NCBI RefSeq assembly: GCF_000009985.1
Contig: NC_007626.1
Location: 3,155,943 to 3,219,942, forward strand
DNA: 64,000 bases
Direction of reading: 5' to 3'
Origin: Paramagnetospirillum magneticum AMB-1
GTDB lineage: Bacteria > Pseudomonadota > Alphaproteobacteria > Rhodospirillales > Magnetospirillaceae
Each line of letters opens with the position of its first letter. The first letter of the stretch is position 1. The notes under the pieces were generated by a model that saw only the letters and a list, made by a program, of their open reading frames with translations, had not been told where the DNA came from and did no database searches. The translations under genes were made by a program, and so were the position numbers. Below are positions 18,461-26,930 of this stretch, piece after piece.

Positions 18461-21400
18461 TTCGCCAGGCTTTTTTTGTCGCCCTGATCGCTCTTTCCGT
18501 TCTGCCCCTGCGTACCGCCAATGCCGACCAACCGGCGCCGGCGTCCAAAGTTGGGGGCGGCCCGGCCCATTTCATCGTTCTGATCGACGATTCCGGCGAT
18601 ATGAAGCGGTTCAGGCCCAGGGTCCGCCGCTTCCTGCCGCAGGTCCTGTTCGGATCGTCCGGTCTGAACGGTCTCCCGGCCTTCCGCCCCGGAATCGACA
18701 CCGTATCGCTGGGCTATTACGGCATCAGTGCCCGCTCCCACGCCGACAGCGCCACCGCTCCGCGTCATCCCTGCACCGACCGCCCAGCCAACAGCCTGCT
18801 GCCCAACGACATGATCGACTGGGTCGACCGAGGCGAAAGGATCGCCGATCTGGCCGCCTTCTCCGCCTTGCTGGATGAAACGGTTAGCGCCGAATGCCGC
18901 ATGCACCATGGCTGGTCACCCATTTCCATCGCCGAGACCGTGGCCCTGGCCGGCGCCAATGGCCGCCTTCCCGCCGAGGCCAGGGTGTCCCGGGTCGTCC
19001 TGGTGAACGTGACCAACGACGCCTTCAATGTCGAAGGCCAGGAAATCTCAGCCTTCAGCCGCCGGCTGTCCGTGACCGGCGTGTCGGAAGCGCAGGAAAT
19101 CTCGCGGCAGATGTCGGACCTGTTCCAGCGGCTCTCGCCTGCGCCCTGGGACGTGCAGGTCTCCTTGAGAGGCGACCTGTATCAGGGCGTGGAGCGGCTT
19201 CACAAATCTGACGACCCCCTGACCATTCGCCTGACAGAGCTTCGCCCGGCCCTGGACGATCTGGCCGCCCGGGTCGTCGCGCCGTCGGAACTGCGCCTCA
19301 AGCGCTGGGCCGTCGCCCCTGATGCCATCGCCCTACGGGCCGACGGCGACAATGCCCTGACCATCCGCGGCTCCGAGCGCCTGTTGCCCTACAGCCTGGC
19401 CTGGGCGCGCCGGGACAGCGGGACGCCTTGGCCGGTGGGCGCGGCCAGCGTCAACCTTTCCGGCAGCAGGAGCCTGGCCGAATGCCTCGCCCCCTGCCGA
19501 CGGGATGCGGCCGGGCTTTCCATGCCGCTGCTGCCGGTCCTGGGCATTCCCGAACAGGTCGCACCGGGACAGTCGCCGACGACGGGAGCCACCCTTGCGC
19601 TGTCCGTCACCTATGATTTCCGGACGGCGGGGCTTTACGACCATTTCCGGGTCAGTTCCCCGCCCCGCTCCGTCACCCTTACCCCGCCGTCGCCACCGGT
19701 TTTACCGGAAGGACATGGCGCCGGAGCCTTCCTGGCGCCGGGCCTGTTCGCCGCCGCCCCGCTGGACGATCAGCTCCTGGTCGCCCAGTGGCAGCCCTCC
19801 GATGACCGGGCACCCGGCCTGGATGAGGAAGAGGCCGTCAACAGGCTGCTGGCGGCCCGGGACCGGCGGCAGATCACCGCCCAGGCCGGACTGGTGGTGA
19901 TCAGCCTGATCCTGCTGGGAGCGATTCTGGCCACCCTGTATCGCCGCTATTACCACCGTCCCTTCGCCCCCCATCTGGTGTGGAAGGGAATCGACGGAAT
20001 TACCGTCGACTTCAATACCGAGCGCAGCGGCCCCATCCTGGTGGGCAGTGCCTTGCTCCATAACGCGGTGGAGGTACCCTTCTTCGGGCGATGGCTGCGC
20101 AACACCGCCCAGCCCCGCCGCATGGCGGCGATTACCCTGGCGGTCGAAGACCCGGCAGGCCTTGGGATCCTCACCCACGGCAAGGATCTCCTCGGATTCG
20201 CCCGCATCGAGGATACGGGCCATACCCTTGTCGCCGAGATGGATCAAAACGTTTCCGACGGCACCAATTTCGATGTCTTCCTGGACCCGCGGCAAATCAT
20301 CGACCTTCGCCATCCAGGCGATGGCGGCGCCGTTTCGCTGCCCCTGTCGATCACCGTGACCATGGCCTGGGCCGGGGGAAAGACGGTCGGCACCGCCGCC
20401 ATCGTGCCGCTGGGAGCCATTCCCGAGGACCAGCATCCGCCCAAGGTGAGATTCATCCCCGCGCCCGACCGCGTCGAATTCGGCCAAAAGCCCGACGGCA
20501 GCCCGCTGACCCGGACTCTGGGGGTGTTTGAACTGGTCAACGTCACCCGGCACGCGACCTTTGCGAGATCCTATCGGGGCCGTTATGAGCTCAAGGCCCT
20601 GCATCGCAATCACGCCCTGAGCGAGGGGGCGATCCGGCTTGGCGCCACCCATGTGGACATCCCCCCCGGCCGGTCGCAGTCGCTGTCGCTCGACCTGATC
20701 TGCGACGGGGTGCGGATCAAGAACCCCGAGCAGGAATTCGAGTCCTTCACCTTCCAGTTGATGGGGGAAATGGCGCCGGGATCCGATGGGGATCGCCACG
20801 AGTTCCACCTCTATCGTGACAGCACCCGGCCCGAACTGGATATCGGTCTGTCCGATGATGACAGGCACTGGCATATCGGCTTTTCACCGGATGGAAGCCC
20901 GCATCGCATCGAGGCCGCCGCCGCCGGTCATGGCGTCCCCGAGCCCATCATCGACGGCAAGGTGGTTCTGGCGCAGCAATCGGTGGTCTATTACCCCGAC
21001 AGCGGCCCGAAAGAGCTGCTGACCCTGGAGTTCCGCAACGTGGCACGTAACGGCCAGGGTTATGTCCAGATTCACCTGGAGCCCAGGCTGATCGTCCAGC
21101 CCGACGTCGCCAATTCCTTCGAGTTGCATCCGGGACTCGCCTTCGATGACCTGCTTCAGGTTCGCGACGGGTCGCCGGTCTCCATTCCGTCGACCTTCGA
21201 AGTCGCCGCCGACGGCAGCGTGGTGGTGCGCCACATCAGTCTGGACAGCACCCGGATCAAGACCATCCATTGCGGCATCCTGCCCTTGGGGGCGGTGCAA
21301 CTCGACCTGACGGTCCGCAATACCGTGCTGGACCGCCACCACCACCCGCTGGGAGGAGGACGGAGCCTGAGTTTCCAGGTTCCCCTGAGCCTGACACAGA

Positions 21401-23337
21401 TGCCCGATCCCAATTGGCTGTGCATCGATTTCGGCACCAGCGCCATCGCCGCCGCCCTGGGCGAAGGCTCGACGGTAACGCCACTCGATCTCCAGAACGC
21501 CACGGAAACCCTCTCGCTGCCGGACGGTCCGGTTCATATCAGCCTGGCGTCCGAAGACGTGCGCAACCTGGAACGGGGCGGTCCGTTCCTGCCCAGCTTC
21601 GTGCTGTGCGACGCAGATCTGCGCCGACACCTGGTCGCCGACCCGGGCTCCACCCGCCGGGCCGGCTTTCCGCGCTATCCGCAGCCGTCCCTGCGCCCCG
21701 GCGACCCCGCCTTCCTGACCGTTCCGGCCCCGGCGGATTCCATCCGCTCGACGCCCGAACGCGTGGTCTATTCCCTGAAAAGCTGGCTCGGCGTGGGCGC
21801 CGACGACGTCGCCCTGGGCACCGAGGTGGAAATCGATGACGAGGACGGCCTCAGGAAGGTGACGCGCCTGCCGGTGGATCTCACGGTGAAGTCGGCCTTC
21901 TCCGCCCTGTACACCGCCTATCTCGAGCCCTTGAAAGTGCGGGCTGGACGCATCGTCGTCACTCATCCCAACACCTTCACCGCCCACCACACCCAGCGCC
22001 TGCATTCCGTGGTGTTCAGCGCCCTGTCAGGACGCTTGGGCATCCCAGTGCCTGAGTGGGTCAGGATGGTCAGCGAATCCGATGCCGCCGCCTTCCATTA
22101 CTGCACCACGGGGCGCGACAGCCTGACACCGTCCACGGGGACGGAAACCGTCCTGGTCTATGATTTCGGCGCCGGCACCCTGGATCTGTCGCTGGTGCGC
22201 ATCACCTGGGACCCCACCGGGACAGGGGTGCCCGTCAAGTGGCAGATACTGGGGCGGCTCGGCGTTCCTGTTGCAGGCAACCACCTGGACAGCCTGCTGG
22301 CCCGCCTGGTGGACGAGGCGTTGCGCGATTCCACCGTGCTGCCCGAGGACCGCTTTTCCTACCAATACCCCCTGGTGACCACCAGGTTCGAGGAGAGCCG
22401 CAAGGACCACCGCTCCGCGGTGCTCAATCTGTGGCTTGCCATCCGCGAGGCCAAACAGGCCGACGGCGGCTGGGATGGAATCCGTCCCCTGGTCATCACC
22501 CTCAGCCGCTCCATGGGCCAGACGGGACTGGGGGCGGCAGGCGGCCAGGACGTGATCCGTCCATTGCAGTCGGGCAAGGTGAAGAGCGACGAAGAGCTTC
22601 CCCCCGAGGACCAGGCCGCCATCTTCCGCCGCCAGAACGGCGAAACCTGCCTGAGCCTGCCAGCACAGCGAATCTTCGACTTCGCGCCGCTGAAAGCCTT
22701 CATGGATTTCGTCACCCGCGACGTGGTGGCCGAATGCCTGGGCGCGGCCAAGTGCAAGTCCGATCAGGTGGATACCATCGTCGTCACTGGCCGCGGCGCC
22801 CTGTGGCCGGGGCTTCGCCAGGCGGTGTGGGATCAATTCGGCCCCAAGACCGCCAGAACCGATCTGGCTGGGGCCAAGGCCATGAAGGAAGTGGTGGTGC
22901 GCGGCGCCATCGCCTGGCAGGCCCTGGGTAATCAGGTGGAATTCGTCGACACGCCGCCGCCGCGGCTGGCGGCGCAATTCGAAGAGGGCCGCATCGTCCC
23001 CGAGGAAGAGTGGGAGGCCGGACCGCTAAAATTCGGGCGCAGCGCCTGGTTCAAGCTGGTGCAGGTGGCCCACCGCAAGCCCTCGCCCAAGGATTTCAAG
23101 ACCCTGCGCCAGCACTATTACGTCGACCTCCATCCCGTCCGCTACCGGCGCGACACCTATTTTGGCGATGGTCTGGTCAAGCTGGAACGGGTCAACACCT
23201 CCTATGGCCCCGAAATCCGCATTGCCGATGGAAACGGGCGGATCGCGGCGCGCGTCACCTACGAGACGTCGGCGGGCATGGATGCCATCCACGCCCCCTG
23301 GCCCATCGGCACCACCTTGCTGACTCCCGAGGAATGA
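18457..23337 (+). CDS. vWA-like ectodomain, membrane helix and Hsp70/actin-type ATPase in one chain
   Basis: 1626 aa from the ATG at 18457, which overlaps the previous stop. An in-frame start at 18265 would sit inside the upstream gene. Signal peptide 1-23 (cleavage near ANA-DQ). A vWA-like domain follows, with the metal loop DDSGDM (D44, S46, D48; the last serine of DxSxS replaced by aspartate). A membrane helix is at about 477-500. The next 450 or so residues are beta-rich. From residue 988 there is an Hsp70/actin-superfamily ATPase: phosphate-1 motif DFGTSAIAAA (D991), phosphate-2 DFGAGTLDLSL (D1236), and adenosine motif VVTGRGAL (about 1442-1449). No substrate-binding domain of DnaK type is seen. 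Topology puts the vWA-like part in the periplasm and the ATPase in the cytoplasm, joining ATP turnover to an outside binding domain. Confidence 0.85.
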   Translation: MIRQAFFVALIALSVLPLRTANADQPAPASKVGGGPAHFIVLIDDSGDMKRFRPRVRRFLPQVLFGSSGLNGLPAFRPGIDTVSLGYYGISARSHADSATAPRHPCTDRPANSLLPNDMIDWVDRGERIADLAAFSALLDETVSAECRMHHGWSPISIAETVALAGANGRLPAEARVSRVVLVNVTNDAFNVEGQEISAFSRRLSVTGVSEAQEISRQMSDLFQRLSPAPWDVQVSLRGDLYQGVERLHKSDDPLTIRLTELRPALDDLAARVVAPSELRLKRWAVAPDAIALRADGDNALTIRGSERLLPYSLAWARRDSGTPWPVGAASVNLSGSRSLAECLAPCRRDAAGLSMPLLPVLGIPEQVAPGQSPTTGATLALSVTYDFRTAGLYDHFRVSSPPRSVTLTPPSPPVLPEGHGAGAFLAPGLFAAAPLDDQLLVAQWQPSDDRAPGLDEEEAVNRLLAARDRRQITAQAGLVVISLILLGAILATLYRRYYHRPFAPHLVWKGIDGITVDFNTERSGPILVGSALLHNAVEVPFFGRWLRNTAQPRRMAAITLAVEDPAGLGILTHGKDLLGFARIEDTGHTLVAEMDQNVSDGTNFDVFLDPRQIIDLRHPGDGGAVSLPLSITVTMAWAGGKTVGTAAIVPLGAIPEDQHPPKVRFIPAPDRVEFGQKPDGSPLTRTLGVFELVNVTRHATFARSYRGRYELKALHRNHALSEGAIRLGATHVDIPPGRSQSLSLDLICDGVRIKNPEQEFESFTFQLMGEMAPGSDGDRHEFHLYRDSTRPELDIGLSDDDRHWHIGFSPDGSPHRIEAAAAGHGVPEPIIDGKVVLAQQSVVYYPDSGPKELLTLEFRNVARNGQGYVQIHLEPRLIVQPDVANSFELHPGLAFDDLLQVRDGSPVSIPSTFEVAADGSVVVRHISLDSTRIKTIHCGILPLGAVQLDLTVRNTVLDRHHHPLGGGRSLSFQVPLSLTQMPDPNWLCIDFGTSAIAAALGEGSTVTPLDLQNATETLSLPDGPVHISLASEDVRNLERGGPFLPSFVLCDADLRRHLVADPGSTRRAGFPRYPQPSLRPGDPAFLTVPAPADSIRSTPERVVYSLKSWLGVGADDVALGTEVEIDDEDGLRKVTRLPVDLTVKSAFSALYTAYLEPLKVRAGRIVVTHPNTFTAHHTQRLHSVVFSALSGRLGIPVPEWVRMVSESDAAAFHYCTTGRDSLTPSTGTETVLVYDFGAGTLDLSLVRITWDPTGTGVPVKWQILGRLGVPVAGNHLDSLLARLVDEALRDSTVLPEDRFSYQYPLVTTRFEESRKDHRSAVLNLWLAIREAKQADGGWDGIRPLVITLSRSMGQTGLGAAGGQDVIRPLQSGKVKSDEELPPEDQAAIFRRQNGETCLSLPAQRIFDFAPLKAFMDFVTRDVVAECLGAAKCKSDQVDTIVVTGRGALWPGLRQAVWDQFGPKTARTDLAGAKAMKEVVVRGAIAWQALGNQVEFVDTPPPRLAAQFEEGRIVPEEEWEAGPLKFGRSAWFKLVQVAHRKPSPKDFKTLRQHYYVDLHPVRYRRDTYFGDGLVKLERVNTSYGPEIRIADGNGRIAARVTYETSAGMDAIHAPWPIGTTLLTPEE

Positions 23338-26015
23338 CCGTCATGAATGTCAGCCTGTTCCTCAGACCCTGCCGTCTGCCCCTGCTCCTCGCCGCCCTGA
23401 TGGCGAGCCCCCTCGCGGCCCAGGCAGAGGAGGCTTGCATCAAAAATCATCTGGCCGTCGCGACCTTTGAAGGCAATCCGTCGTCGGGCGAAGGTTATCA
23501 GGCCAGATGCCTGTTGCTGAAATCCGGCAATGCGCCGTTGCCCTTCTGCGCCTTTGCCAACAGCAAGGGCACTTTCGTAGGGCGGGGCGACAGCGGCGAT
23601 CCCAACAAGAAGACGCAGTCCTCCCAGACAATTCTCACCGACCTGCCGAAGGGCCTCAAGGAGGCAACACCATCGACCTATCCGGCCGAGGCCATCGCCT
23701 GCCTCACTACGGTCGTCGGCACCGACGATCAAAAGGCCGCCCTTGCCGGCTTTTTCACGAAAGCGTCTCCCCTGCCCGAGGGCCTGGGAATCAAGAGTCA
23801 GACGTTCGATCCGATCAAACTCAGCAGAAGCGACCTGGCCGAATTCCAGTCCCAAATCATCAAGGCCGTCCAGACCCAACCCAAAGATACCGATACGAAA
23901 TTGGTTCCCCCCCTGGACAAGGAGGTCAGGACCTTCCTCGCCGCCCTGGGTGAGGAAACCCCGGGTGATGATCTGGTCGGAGCCGTCAAGCGGATCACCC
24001 CCAACACCGAGACCAAGTGGGTTCGCATCCCGGGAGAAAGGTACGACGCCCTGGCAAAGGTCATCGTCAATCCGGAAGGCCTTGCCTGGGCCGGCTCCCT
24101 CCTGGCCGAGCTCAAGGAACCGGGGCCAATCTCCCGCCTGAGCACCATTTCGGCGGAAAGCATCAGACTCGCGCTGAGAGAACCGGAGCGTCTCAAGGCC
24201 GATGCCGTGCTGCTGCCGCCCCTGTGGCTTGTAATTGCAGGAACCCTGACCGCTTTGCTGATTGTCGCCGCCGGTTCGGGCGCCGCTGGCTGGATATTGC
24301 GCGGGACTCGCACCGCCAAAGCCGCCGCAGCCGACAAGAGCACGGAGTCGAGCCTCGAAGACATGGCGAGAGCCCTGGATCTGCGCTATCCGGACGACAG
24401 GCATAACCTGCTGTTCTGCGTCCAGCGTGCCTCCGAGCAGGCTCGGCAGTGGGACAAGGTGCGGCGGGAACTGCCCTCCATCCTGGACGTGCCGGACATC
24501 AAGGATGCCGAAGACCTGAAGTACCGGGTGGAGAGCCGTTCCAGGCTGGTCAAAAGTCTGGCGGCGCTGGCCCCCGGCGAGTCCGGCCCCTATGGTCAGG
24601 GCGCCGAGGCCCGTGCAGAAACGGTCTTGCGCACCCTGAAGGAAAAAGACGAGGCCGTGTCCAAACTGGCGGTGACGCTAAAGGCCGTCTGCCCCAGCTT
24701 CCAGATGGAAAGCTGGGGAGTCGACACCTTCTCACGTACCCTGGACACGCTGCTGGCCGAAGCGGACAACGCCACGACCCTGGCCGTGGCGGCCAGCAAT
24801 ATCAAGACGTTGCGCCAGAACCACCTGACGGCATTGCAGCGGGCGGAGTTGAGCGCGCGGCAGCTTCGCGAAGCCATGGCCAGGGCGCTGGCATTGCCCG
24901 TGGACGCCAGCTTCGAGGACATCGCGAGCGCCACCACCGGCCAGTGCCGGGTGGCGGAAGCCGCCCAGAACGCCTTCAGGTCCAGGGATGATCTCGCCCC
25001 GCCACCCTCCGTCCCAGAGGCGCTGCGACAATTGCAGCAATGGAGCCGGGAATTGGGCGGCAGCGACAACCTCGCCGCCCTGGCCGAATTGGGCCGATCC
25101 CGAATCCGGGACCTGACCGGCCGAATCGCGGCCAAGGACGACGCCTTGCGGACCCTCGAGGCCGCCGGACACATCTTGGCCCAACTGGAAGATGCTCTGG
25201 GCGCCGGGCGCGAGCAGGTGGTTTCGGCGGTTGCCCGGCAAAAGCAGGACATGGCCGCCATGCGCGCCCGCTGCGACGAGCTGGAGCCTAAAGTGGAACG
25301 TGGCCTGCAGGCCGAGGAACTGGCCCGGGCCTGGGACGGCTTCATCCGCCCGGTGCTGAGCGAACAACTGGGCTATAGCGTTCCCGACCTGTCTTCGGCG
25401 GCGGAGCTGAATGATTTCTCCGCCTTGCTCGGGACGGAGCATCCCGCGTCGCGGCAATTGCGCCTAGCACTGGTGGTGGCGAACATGAACCTGTCAAAAG
25501 CCCTGACGGCCGTGAGGGAGGCGGGGCGCGACGACGTCCTGGCCGCCCTCGGCTTCCAGACCATCACACAGGATCTCGGGGCGCTGTTCCCAGACGGAAT
25601 CGCCAGGGACGAAGCCGCCGTGTGGGCTGAACAGGTGGGGCCAGGCCTCAACACCGGAAGCATGGTCCGGATCTTCCGGGCCAAGGCTCTTCTGGCGGGC
25701 TATTTCGCCGCCGACCCGGTCTTCCTGCCCCTGCGGCAATTGATCGATTCCTTCTCGACCAATCTGACGGACATCTGCCGCAAGGTGGGATGCCGCATCA
25801 CCGTCCCCACCATCCTGGGACCGCCCCAGGCCGGCGTGGACCAGCATTGGGATGCCCTGCCCGAATTGCGCCGTCTGCCCGAAGTCCGCAAGCGGCTGGA
25901 GGATGCCCTGACCCGGCGCGAGACCATCGTGGTGGACATCCACAATATCGGCGTGGCGTCACCGACCGACACGGTTCGGCCCGGCGTCGTCATGCTCAAC
26001 CCCGCCGATTGGTGA
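23334..26015 (+). CDS. Secreted-N-terminus membrane protein with large cytoplasmic helical domain
   Basis: 893 aa. The ATG at 23334 overlaps the previous stop (ATGA); a second ATG at 23343 is possible. Signal peptide about 1-31 (LPLLLAALMASPLAAQA). A periplasmic domain runs to about residue 295 and includes cysteines near C35 and in CLLLK, CAFA and CLTT segments. A membrane helix is at 297-322 (LVIAGTLTALLIVAAGSGAAG). About 570 cytoplasmic residues follow that are rich in Ala, Leu, Glu and Arg and look helical, with probable coiled coil. I recognise no catalytic domain. In the operon it could scaffold the tubulin-like or Hsp70-like parts at the membrane. That role is inferred from topology only. 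Confidence 0.75.
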   Translation: MTVMNVSLFLRPCRLPLLLAALMASPLAAQAEEACIKNHLAVATFEGNPSSGEGYQARCLLLKSGNAPLPFCAFANSKGTFVGRGDSGDPNKKTQSSQTILTDLPKGLKEATPSTYPAEAIACLTTVVGTDDQKAALAGFFTKASPLPEGLGIKSQTFDPIKLSRSDLAEFQSQIIKAVQTQPKDTDTKLVPPLDKEVRTFLAALGEETPGDDLVGAVKRITPNTETKWVRIPGERYDALAKVIVNPEGLAWAGSLLAELKEPGPISRLSTISAESIRLALREPERLKADAVLLPPLWLVIAGTLTALLIVAAGSGAAGWILRGTRTAKAAAADKSTESSLEDMARALDLRYPDDRHNLLFCVQRASEQARQWDKVRRELPSILDVPDIKDAEDLKYRVESRSRLVKSLAALAPGESGPYGQGAEARAETVLRTLKEKDEAVSKLAVTLKAVCPSFQMESWGVDTFSRTLDTLLAEADNATTLAVAASNIKTLRQNHLTALQRAELSARQLREAMARALALPVDASFEDIASATTGQCRVAEAAQNAFRSRDDLAPPPSVPEALRQLQQWSRELGGSDNLAALAELGRSRIRDLTGRIAAKDDALRTLEAAGHILAQLEDALGAGREQVVSAVARQKQDMAAMRARCDELEPKVERGLQAEELARAWDGFIRPVLSEQLGYSVPDLSSAAELNDFSALLGTEHPASRQLRLALVVANMNLSKALTAVREAGRDDVLAALGFQTITQDLGALFPDGIARDEAAVWAEQVGPGLNTGSMVRIFRAKALLAGYFAADPVFLPLRQLIDSFSTNLTDICRKVGCRITVPTILGPPQAGVDQHWDALPELRRLPEVRKRLEDALTRRETIVVDIHNIGVASPTDTVRPGVVMLNPADW

Positions 26016-26030
26016 GGACCGGAGAGCGCC

Positions 26031-26930
26031 ATGTCACGTCCGATTGTCGCCGTCACCATTCTTCAATCCGTCATTCTGCTGGCGGTTCTCGTGATCTATC
26101 CCGCGGTGAGCCGACTCACCATCCGCAGTCCCGAGACGGCAACCGCGGTGGCGGCTCCGGCGGCTCCGCGTCCGGAACTTCTCCGTGTCCCAGGGATACC
26201 CCAGGATTACGACGCCTGGGCACGCAAGATGGTCGAGCGCGGCGGCATGGAGCAGGGAAAGCTGTTGCCCGACATGGCCGAACGCCTGTTGGCCCGCATC
26301 AACAAGGAACGTGAGGCCAAAAGGCTCGCACCGTTGGCCAGGGCGCCGAATCTTGGAATCGCCGCCCAGGCCCATTCCGTCGATATGGCGGTCAACGGCT
26401 ATCTCAACGCCATCGGACCTAATCTGTGGCAGGCCCAAGGCCGTGTCGCGGCACTGGACCGGACGTTCGTCGGCGACGTGACCGAAGCCCTGGCCCGTAC
26501 CGGCAAGGAGGGTAAGGGCCGTGACCGGGCCGACATGCTGTTCGAGCGGCTCATGGACCGCATGGAGACGATGGCCGCTATTTTATCCCCCCAGGGAAAG
26601 CTGGCAGGTGTCGGCGTCGCCGAGGGAGACGACGCTTTCGTCGCCACCGTGGTCATCGCCAATCCCGTCGCCACCCTGACGACAGGCCTTCCGGCCACCG
26701 TCCGTACCGGCCAGATGCTTGCCGCCGCCGTGACCTTATCGTCCATTGGCTCCCCGAAAAGCTGTTCCTTCCACGACACGGATCATTCACAGGACCTTCC
26801 GGAACAGCCGGTCGCCGATTGCCGGGCGCCGGCCAAGGCGGGCCGCTATCACCTGATCCTCCACTTCGCTGGAAGCGGCCGTCCCCATACCGGTCCGATG
26901 TTCACGGTGGGGGACGGATCGGCTCCATGA
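26031..26930 (+). CDS. Membrane-anchored CAP/SCP-like domain protein
   Basis: 299 aa, ATG with GGAGAG just upstream and a 15-base gap from the previous gene. An uncleaved N-terminal helix (about residues 6-27) is followed by an Ala/Pro linker. The domain that follows resembles the bacterial YkwD-type CAP (SCP) fold: a helix with INKERE, then AAQAHSVDMAVNGY with H115, as in the family's first conserved histidine region, and a later VGVAEG strand. The second conserved histidine is not obvious. CAP domains of this type are extracellular or periplasmic and have no single established activity. This one would lie next to the periplasmic vWA domains of the neighbouring proteins. The C-terminal 90 residues contain two cysteines (SCSFHD, ADCRAP) that may form a disulphide. 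Confidence 0.68.
   Translation: MSRPIVAVTILQSVILLAVLVIYPAVSRLTIRSPETATAVAAPAAPRPELLRVPGIPQDYDAWARKMVERGGMEQGKLLPDMAERLLARINKEREAKRLAPLARAPNLGIAAQAHSVDMAVNGYLNAIGPNLWQAQGRVAALDRTFVGDVTEALARTGKEGKGRDRADMLFERLMDRMETMAAILSPQGKLAGVGVAEGDDAFVATVVIANPVATLTTGLPATVRTGQMLAAAVTLSSIGSPKSCSFHDTDHSQDLPEQPVADCRAPAKAGRYHLILHFAGSGRPHTGPMFTVGDGSAP

Noticed and set aside
23010..23333. Upstream in-frame start for the 893-aa membrane protein
   Set aside because: It would overlap the Hsp70 domain coding sequence; the ATG at 23334 gives the usual ATGA overlap and exposes a signal peptide.
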